Source of the DNA: Ilex aquifolium | Lineage: Eukaryota > Streptophyta > Magnoliopsida > Aquifoliales > Aquifoliaceae | Direction of reading: 5' to 3' | DNA length: 64,000 nt | Assembly: GCA_951799425.1 (NCBI GenBank) | Contig: OX637393.1 | Coordinates: forward strand, 18,991,744 to 19,055,743 | In this document: positions 56,762 to 64,000 of the stretch, one piece after another | Numbering within the stretch: position 1 is the stretch's first letter | Layout: the number at the start of each line of letters is the position of its first letter | The notes under the pieces: model-generated | What the model was told of the DNA's origin: nothing | Database searches by the model: none | The model's input: only the letters and a program-made list of their open reading frames with translations | Made by a program: the position numbers and the translations under genes

Positions 56762-58569
56762 TGTAAGGCCCCAAAATCCCCCTTGGACAGCATCACTATC
56801 TAAAACCATTCACATCATGAGAGCAACTAATAAAATTCATAAACAAAGAAACTTTCATTTATCATCCATAATATCTACAACGTCATCCAAAAGAATAGGT
56901 CAAACCATGACCATTACATTCAAAAGAATATGCCATTCATGACAATTACACCCAAAAATCAACTATTATCTTGCAGCGGAATAACAAAGACATTAGACTT
57001 CACCTTTTCTCAAAAGAACTTCCTAGTCTAGGACACAGGAGAATATAGCTCTAAACGTCCACCTTTGGATTCATGTTCCAACTATGGGAGCTTCCCAATG
57101 TACCGGCTCATCAACTCCAAGCTCCTCCTCTAGGCCATAATCTGAAAAAGATGTTGTTTGTAGGAGGGTGAGCACTAAGCTTTGTAGGAAAATCCTCCCA
57201 AACTCGAACAAGGTTTAGAAAACATATAAAACAAGTCGATCTCATTTCACAAATATCATATATAACTTTTGAAAGAAAACAGTGACAGTTTATCTGATCT
57301 CAAGTTTAAGCAATATCACTGAAGTAAATGAAGAAGTAAAACCAATTTCCAAAACGAACAATTCCAACAAATCACTATAAACCATAGCTAACCATTGGCA
57401 CAATAAACGATAGCTCACAATGTATGTCAAACCACAACTTGTATCTTAGGTATGATGTATTATATCGCATGAATAAACACATCGAGAATATCCTGGCCCA
57501 CACATACACACCCAATCCTCTCAAGGATATATAACTTTAGGAAGGGCGTATACCAACACATTGGCAGTGACGAATCCAACCCAGGAACAGTATACTAACC
57601 CTCATCCTCGGTACCCGTGAGCGAATAGTAGTTTGGTACTCACAAGGCACCAACCCCACTACGAGTGGTAGGAAAAATTCAAACCCGCACGGAGTAAGAA
57701 ACGCATCTACCCACTCTACGATACCCAGTCAACGACCACCCATGGTCATCCGAACATTCACAAGAGATACAATACCCAACCAATTTCCTTAAGTCACAAA
57801 CAAATCCAAAAATCCCCAAATTTCATATGGAGTATTACCATAGAACCATTTAAAAAAATATACAAGAGATCATCCACAATACCATTTTGTTATTCAATAC
57901 AAAGTACTAAAGTTTTGAAATTTAGGACAAAGGAAGAATCAAGAGAAAAATCTATTTCTCTTGAAAACTAGGGTTTTAAGTCAAGAAAAGAGATTTAATA
58001 GCTATTCCACCATAGCATTGTCCAAAACATGATAATATTTACAAGACTATCAAGAATCAAGGATTTCATAGCATACATATAGGATTTAGAGTCAAAAGAA
58101 TACATATATATATAAGCCCTAGCCTCAATATAAGAGAATAGGAAGAAACTCCTACTTTAAATCAAGAGTTCCAATCAAAAACCCAAGCTCTAGAGACTTC
58201 CTTCCTCCCTTTTCTTTTTCCTTTTATCTTCCCCTAGGGTTCTAAGAGGTTTGGGGTGAGAGTGGAGTGAAAGAATAGAAGAAAATAGGATGAATATGTG
58301 TTTTAAACTCAGCCCAATCCCGAATTTTACTATTTTAAAATTTCTGATTTTTACTGACAGTGCTGGTACGCTGTACCGGTACGATTTGCTCTCAGGACAT
58401 CGGGGTACCGGTACGCTGTACCGGTATGGTTTATCCGGATTTGCCTTTTTACCTGTTTTTCATTTCCAATCCATTCCAAACCCTTCCAAAACCAACCCCA
58501 AACTTATACAACATACATTTGCATATCAAACATAGTTGGTACAAGTTCTATTACATGTGGGGGTTTACA
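56762..58569 (-). mobile_element. 5' LTR of C
   Basis: TGTAAACCCCCACATG (58569) to GGGGCCTTACA (56762), 1808 bp. Its first 140 bp (TGTAATAGAACTTGTAC and GGAATGGATTGGAAATGAAA) match the sequence just before the palindrome cluster of the A LTR (2217-2340). Confidence 0.93.
58360..58430. repeat. GTACCGGTAC cluster, C 5' LTR
   Basis: Two exact decamers (about 58374 and 58405) plus degraded copies (GTGCTGGTAC, GTACCGGTAT), mostly single transitions from the 3' LTR copy. Confidence 0.94.
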
Positions 58570-58574
58570 TTATG

Positions 58575-58911
58575 CAGGGACAAGGGAGTGATTGTAGATC
58601 CTTCATGGAAAACGGTGGAACATTTTGGACTGCTAGATAAAAATTCTTTGAAGAAAAGCCATGGAGTACAACCTGAAGTACCACTAGCACCACAAGAAGA
58701 GCCATTTCAAGTACCTGAAGAATTTTTTCTACCAGAACAGCCTCCACCACAAGGAGATTAGCCGTACATACCAGTGGATGACAGAACTGATAGACAAATT
58801 TTACTAGGGTTAGAGACCACTGTTACACAGCTCGGTACCAGCATCACCCGGATCAATGAACGTATGACTAATTTTGAGCAAAACCAAGCTGAAATGTTGA
58901 GGCTACTCTGA
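58575..58911 (+). pseudogene. E1 ORF3, C-terminal piece
   Basis: Resumes after element C: KTVEHFGLLDKNSLKKSHGV, a Glu/Pro-rich stretch, one TAG at 58759, then YIPVDDRTDRQILLGLETTV and a heptad segment ending MLRLL with TGA at 58909. The same end is seen in E2 at 9012-9244. Confidence 0.72.
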
Positions 58912-59721
58912 TAGCATTTTGGTGGAGGACCGTCTACATATTGATCCGAGACACTGGAAATTCTACAAAACTTTGCTATCTTTCACTCATCTTTTAATTA
59001 TGCACTTTAATTTACTTTATGTTTTGAACTTGTTTTTAGTCTTAAACTTGTTTATGTTTAAACTTGTTTGTGTTAGTTACTATGGAGCTTATGTTTTTAA
59101 GTTAGGAGAATTATTTCATATAATTCACAGTTTAATTAGGTTAATATTCCCAGGCTTTGCAAGAATAATCTTAATCTGATCACGCTGGATTTTCATATTT
59201 TAGTTGTATATTATCTTAATATTTTTGTTTAAACTTATTCTTATGAGCACAAATAGATTTCTTTATTTTGAAAACTTTGTGAAATGTTACAATCTTTGCA
59301 TATATAGTGGAGATGTAAAACCAATTGCTGAATTTGAGCCAATCTTTCTTGGAGAGACACTATACATCTACTCAAATAAGAATCTTCGATAATGTTACAA
59401 CTAATGTATGGATAATGTTACAACTAACGTGTGTTACTCTTATAGTGATCAGAAAAAAGAAATTATTCTAGCAATGCAAAGGAATATTGCTTTAATTTTA
59501 TTTGTGAAAAGTATGAATTATGAACTCCTAACTATCGAAGTTTGTAGGCAGCTTCACTGAAAAACCTTCACGAGACAAAACTCGTCCACTAGGGATCACC
59601 TAGGGGTTTAACGGCTTGTTGCATATGCTAAATGCAATCGTGAAAATCTACGAAAGTGATTTAATTCAATTTTGCTTTTATTTTATTTACTAGGGGCTAG
59701 TAAAGTTTAAGTTGGGGCGTG
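58912..59721 (+). other. E1 3' noncoding region and PPT
   Basis: AT-rich, no gene. The conserved Athila block is at 59297-59377. From about 59400 it matches the E2 counterpart closely (gttacaactaa(c/t)gtgtgttactc; ccactagggatcacctagggg). The PPT-like AAGTTTAAGTTGGGGCGTG at 59703-59721 abuts the LTR. Confidence 0.75.
59297..59377 (+). other. Conserved Athila noncoding block, E1 copy
   Basis: GCATATATAGTGGAGATG, then taaa, tttgagccaatctttcttgg and ctactcaa. Lies after ORF3, as in E2, whereas in D and D' it lies before ORF3. Confidence 0.7.
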
Positions 59722-60239
59722 TGATTAGCCCTAATTAGTATGTGAATTAAAATAGTTAAATAAATTAATTTTGTAAGATAAAATAGTTAAAAACTGTAAA
59801 TTCGGGTTTGTGCGTAAGCTAGGGTTTATGTGTGTACTGTTTAAAATTTTAGGGTTTTGTGCGGAATTGCCAAAAATCAGGAGGAACAATCTGTCAAAGC
59901 TTGAAACAACAAGGGAGGCAAGTGTAATTCAAGAATAAGAACATGCAAGAACATCATGGAACCTCCACCACTTCTCCAATAAACAAGCACCGTCTGGACG
60001 GTGGTGGTGGCATCCGGACGGTGGTTCTAGACGGTTTGAGTTGATCCTCCACGTCCTGCTTCACTTTTGCCTATATATATATATGTGACCCTTCATCTTC
60101 AGCCGGCTGGAGTTGGAGAGTTAAAAAGAGGTTGTCCAGGGGGAGCTCCAGAGAGAATTCAAAGGGGAGAAAAAGAAAAGAAAAAAAGAGAAAGCAAGAG
60201 AGAAAAGAAGGAATCCAGAGTGGAACCTGGCTAACCTAC
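59722..60239 (+). mobile_element. 3' LTR of E1, truncated
   Basis: TGATTAGCCCTAATTAG onward, matching the 5' LTR at 9245-9752. Cut at about 60239 by LTR F, which begins TGAACAGCAC. Confidence 0.85.
59988..60084 (+). promoter_or_regulatory. Putative U3 promoter, E1 3' LTR
   Basis: CACCGTCTGGACGGTGG and GCATCCGGACGGTGG, then CTATATATATATATG about 50 bp downstream. Compared with the 5' LTR, the first site is closer to the palindrome and the second is weaker. Confidence 0.62.
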
Positions 60240-61165
60240 TGAACAGCACAAAATATTGTATATTTGATGGCCTCATTACATGCATTTTAACTCAACTTTG
60301 TAATTAATTACTTAGAGTTAGCCGAAATTATGAATAATGTTGAATTTTTGATGTTGCAGGTAATTATATCTTAAATGACTTGCAACTAAGTGTGGATGTG
60401 TGGTGAAGGCATGGACACATTACTTGAGGATTTGGAGGCTTAAAAGTGAAAGAAATCAAGGAGGTATCGGTGTTTGGTAGCATAGGCACCAACACCCTCA
60501 CCATTTGGTTACAGTACCTCGGTTTTCCTCATTTTTGACCATGATCCACTTCGAATATGAAAAAGTTCAAAACATGAAAGTTGTAGATCTGGATGTCTTC
60601 TGTATTGTGTCAAAATTTAAGCTCAATATGACTGTTGGAAAATTATTTATGACAATTCTACAAAAATTAGTCCGGAGCAGAAGAGTACCGGTATGCCGTA
60701 CCGGTACGGTTTACCTACTGGTGTTCGACGTACCGGTACGCCATACCGGTACGCTCTTCTAAAACACCCCAAAATGCCCAGAATGCCTGCAAGTCTTCTC
60801 CCACTTTCTTGGGGGTCCCACCTACACTTCTCCCACTTGTCCCTTGACTTCCCTTACACATTTACATGCCTCCCATCGCCCATACTTGGACTTTGGAGAC
60901 ATTGGCATTAATGGGGATGGGAGAGAAGGGGGCTGCCAGGGAAGTTGCTGGGTTGGCTTGTCCTAGCCTGCCAAGCATTCAAATCAACATCCCATTGATG
61001 GAGGCCATTCACACACCTAGGGGGACCACCATGGACGAAATTGCAAGGCTCTCACACTCCATATATTCAGCATTCCACAAGCATTTCAAGGGTGTGGCTA
61101 CCTAAGCTTAGGAGTAGTCCAAGGAAGAAGATGAAGAATAGTGCTATAGAGATAAAATTTATGTT
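60240..61165 (+). mobile_element. Athila-like LTR F, 5' part
   Basis: Starts TGAACAGCACAAAATATTG, reminiscent of the D LTR start (TGATTAGCACAAAACTTTG), with GTTGCAGGTAATTATATC later as in D (ttgcagttgaaaggagctaatt). It carries a GTACCGGTAC cluster. The inverted A-type LTR interrupts it at 61166 and its other end is not in the window. No coding sequence: the frames at 60505-61105 follow the cluster and leader. Confidence 0.65.
60685..60752. repeat. GTACCGGTAC cluster, LTR F
   Basis: Four sites: GTACCGGTAT, GTACCGGTAC, GTACCGGTAC and ATACCGGTAC, arranged as two pairs joined by GCC. About 445 bp into the LTR. Confidence 0.93.
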
Positions 61166-64000
61166 TGTGACACCCCAATTTCCGGGGGTCCTTTATTAAC
61201 CGTTGACCATCCGTCAACCCGCGGAAATACTCGTGATAGTCGTATAACCCGACACCACGTCGTTCACATGCTTTTAACCGGATTTACCATCCACAAGATC
61301 AATTATACCTCAAATTATGTCCATTTATGTCATAGGAACCAAAGAAAACCAAGCCCAAAAGCATGGCTAAGCATTTTGAAAATTTCAAATTTTTGGAAAA
61401 CCTTCCGGAAGGTTTTGACTAAACCTTCCGGAAGGTTTGCTCACTGGAAAAGTTCTTCCGGAAGGTTTTTCTTAACCTTCCGGAAGGTTTTGCCTTCTGG
61501 AAATAGATTGAAAAAAAATGAAACGTGTCGGCCTTCCGGAAGGTGTACTCAAATCTTCCGGAAGGTTTTGCTCACTGGAAAGGTTCTTCCGGAAGGTTTT
61601 TCTTCACCTTCCGGAAGGTTTTGCCTTCTGGAAAATAGATTGAAAATGAGACGTGTCGACCTTCCGGAAGGTGTACTCCGCCTTCCGGAAGGTTTTACCT
61701 TCTGGACCACAATTCTGCCTTAACCTTCCGGAAGGTGTTAGTGACCTTCCGAAAGGTTTTGCCCAGAATTTCTTCCTTCCTTAGTTTTTCAATTCGAATC
61801 CATTTCAATTTGCTTCAAAATCATCCAAAACTTATACAATGAAGTTTCTAACATAAAACATTGTTTGTACAAGTTCTATTACAACCCAATACATATATTT
61901 ACATGTCAATATCAAATTTCCTTAAAATTTTTACAAACATTCAAAACAAAGCCACATCCGGCTTTCTTCGTCCTTGAAGCCCGTATGAGGGTCTTCCACC
62001 CATGCATATCCCACACCTGAAAATGTTGTCCCACGAAGGGTGAGCCACGCTCAATAGGATATCCTCCTACAGAGGCTACTCCCCAACCTAAATGCATATG
62101 AAATGCGCACATGCAACGATCAACAAGCATCAACCAATCCAACAAGAATATACACCTCAATGTTAGAAAGCTACCATGCTATACTATGTCATGCCATGAT
62201 ATGAGATGGAACTCACTCATGCACCTTGTCCCGAGTCTTCCCCGACTCACACCACACAATGCAAAAGCCAATGTGTATGAACCCGTCTATTGACGGAAAA
62301 ACCCTCCCAATGATCGTTTGAGATAAAAGTTATGTCTTTATAAAAAAATCAAATCATTGTTTGAGGCTACCCATTGGATGGGTGTTTTTATATAACAAAA
62401 TCTTGTGTCTTCTTGGGCAACGGATTTTGGAGTCGCACCACTGGCTCCGTGGGCCATGCCACTTTTCTGGAATTTCACCGCCGGTCAAATGACTAAACCA
62501 AGTGGTTCCGGGTTTTTCACCCGAGGGAGTGTCTAGCCCTACTTGCTTTACCCGACACAAGTTTTCCTTATGCAATGCAACCGTGCAACTCAGTCGGATC
62601 TTCGATCCCGACTTTCCCGAGTTCACATACCAACCCCCAAGATTTGGTGGTTGATCCACAACACATGCACACACCCACACTCATGCCTATGACCCATGAA
62701 TGCGATGTCAACTCACCCACACACACTCATGTCTTATAACCATGAATGTGATGTACCCATGAGAATGCAATGTAATGTACCCTTGCATCTTCTCCACATG
62801 TTCAATGTGTATGAATGCCATATGAACAACACAACAATAAATCCACATATCCATGGTACTTCATATCATAAGCATATGAACACCATAATTTAACACATTG
62901 TCAATATATAGCAAGCATGCATATATCAACATTTCATCCAATAACCATTTTCAAACATGTTATCACATAAGCATGCAATTAACATAGCAAACTCATCAAT
63001 ACAACATTTTCACCAAGGCATTTAATCAACACCTTCGAACCACCCAAAGCATGTAATCATATAATATACTCAAATTCATCATAAAGCTCAAGAAATCATA
63101 TTAATTGATTTCTACACAATTATACCAAGATAGAATTCATTCAACCCATAACATAACCTCATATGTCATAATTTCTCAGGAAATTATCAACAACCATTCC
63201 TAATTGTCCATTTCATTTAGGAATTCACTTTACCCAATTTCCCATATCAATTTTCTACACTTCAAGTTTCTTTATGAAATTTACCCCTCAAGTAAATTTA
63301 TTTACCCATTTCATACCAACCTTGCTTAGCATATTTGGTACTCATTTCCCACACATGAAATGCATTAGTGGTACATTAAACTAGAGAATGTGATTTAAAT
63401 CTTGCTACCCATTCTCAATACCCATTTCACCCAAATAACCACAATAGGCAAGTGATACATATATATATACACCTACCCATTCCATATAACCTTCCTAGGT
63501 TGGAAATAAACCTAAGTAGGAAGAAAACCCTACCTCTTGTAGCGTGTAGAATCGCCGTGGGAAGCTCCTAGAACTCAAAGCAAGCTTGAATCCTCCACTT
63601 CCAAATTTTCGGCCTCCCAACGTTCGGTGAAAGCCGTCGTTTTTGGTACCCACGCGTAGCCCTCGTCGAGTAGAACAATCTTTGTTCTTGGCCCAAGTGG
63701 ATTCGAGCTCTAAAATGGAGTAGATCGTAGAGAGAAGTTTTGGAGAACCCTCACTCTCTCTCTCCTTTCTATCGGCTGAGCAATGAGCAAATATGTGGGA
63801 AAAATTAGATTTTCCCCCTATTTATATTTTTAGAATACTTGGCCCACAATTGGCCACACGTCCCTTTTAATTCCGGGTTCGTTTTAATCCCGAAACGACT
63901 AAATTTCGCTCCGGTTCAAGTTCGAATTATTTTTATTTCAACTTGCCTCTAATATTTCCCCAAACTTTAAAATTTTATAAAAATTTCGTGCACGGGGTCA
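61166..64000 (-). mobile_element. Inverted A-type LTR, partial
   Basis: Plus strand TGTGACACCCCAATTTCCGG is the inverted LTR end. Homologous to LTR A in order: ccgcgggttgacgg end, leader, palindrome cluster, GAGC-CAC-GCTC hairpin (62042-62052), gcatgagtgag-like segment, (A/G)GGGTTTTC-type leader near 63500-63760, TATA region near 63820, and the ttgaaccggagcgaaattta segment at 63896-63918. It runs off the window before its 5' end. The small open frames in it are not genes. Confidence 0.88.
61401..61756. repeat. CCTTCCGGAAGG palindrome cluster, inverted A-type LTR
   Basis: About 11 exact TTCCGGAAGG cores, most as the full 12 bp palindrome, plus CCTTCCGAAAGG. Spacers include ttttgactaaa, tttgctcactggaaaggtt and ttttgccttctggaaatagattg. 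The block is itself duplicated (61401-61545 and 61545-61690). It holds the same LTR position as the GTACCGGTAC clusters of LTR A and the partial A-type LTR. Confidence 0.95.

Larger units (their letters stand above)
47764..58569 (-). mobile_element. Tekay-type element C, complete structure, minus strand
   Basis: LTRs 56762-58569 (1808 bp) and 47764-52042 (1809 bp after removing a nested solo LTR and one TSD copy), initiator-Met primer site, gag, protease, RT, RNase H, integrase, chromodomain, PPT, and TSD TTATG (47759-47763 and 58570-58574). Pol lies in one frame broken only by nonsense codons. The LTRs differ by scattered substitutions, so it is older than D'. Confidence 0.95.

Noticed and set aside
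60505-61105. Possible host gene in 60505-61105
   Set aside because: The frames overlap, run through the palindrome cluster and lie inside an LTR start; no domain seen.
1-64000. tRNA, rRNA or host protein-coding genes
   Set aside because: I found no cloverleaf, rRNA segment or non-transposon protein on reading; tRNA-like strings are only primer binding sites.

Overview
This is plant nuclear repetitive DNA, almost certainly from a flowering plant. No host gene is visible. Nearly all of the 64 kb is Ty3/gypsy LTR retrotransposons nested in one another, from two lineages. Tekay/Del-like chromoviruses (families A, B, C) have a chromodomain at the end of pol, an initiator-Met tRNA primer site and LTRs of 1.8-2.5 kb. 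Athila-like elements (D, D', E1, E2) have gag-pro-RT-RNaseH-IN in one frame, no chromodomain and an extra ORF (ORF3) after pol; D and D' have an Asp-tRNA primer site. F is an Athila-like LTR fragment. The species cannot be named from the sequence.

Layout. 1-2898: 3' end of element A (chromodomain, PPT, LTR). 2899-3839: an older partial A-type LTR. 3839-6089: solo LTR B1. 6090-9244: inverted Athila fragment E2 (LTR, 3' noncoding, end of ORF3). 9245-60239: a decayed Athila host, E1, split by later insertions. These are a deleted B element (10579-31521) whose 3' LTR was hit by Athila D (17552-30594, TSD GTGAC); Athila D' on the minus strand (33406-47097, TSD CCTAC, LTRs that read identical); and Tekay C on the minus strand (47764-58569, TSD TTATG), whose 3' LTR holds a solo B LTR (48298-50762, TSD TTATC). 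60240-61165: LTR F. 61166-64000: an inverted A-type LTR inside F, running off the window.

The most striking signal is not a gene. Almost every LTR carries a cluster of perfect 10-12 bp palindromes. GTACCGGTAC occurs about 70 times by hand count, in families A, B, C, D and F. Some copies carry a different palindrome at the homologous position: CCTTCCGGAAGG in one A-type LTR, ACGTTCGAACGT in one B LTR. Family E has CCGTCCGGACGG-like sites. In D, D' and E1 a second cluster of the same palindrome type as the element's own LTR lies 0.2-0.5 kb upstream of ORF3. ORF3 encodes a protein with a basic N-terminus, a conserved central domain, a predicted coiled coil and an acidic tail. It is intact in D' although pol is broken. 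This suggests (inference) a sequence-specific regulatory module, perhaps ORF3 or a host factor acting through matched sites, comparable in logic to the VANC anti-silencing system of VANDAL transposons. A conserved noncoding block that lies before ORF3 in D and D' but after it in E1 and E2 is a second unexplained element.
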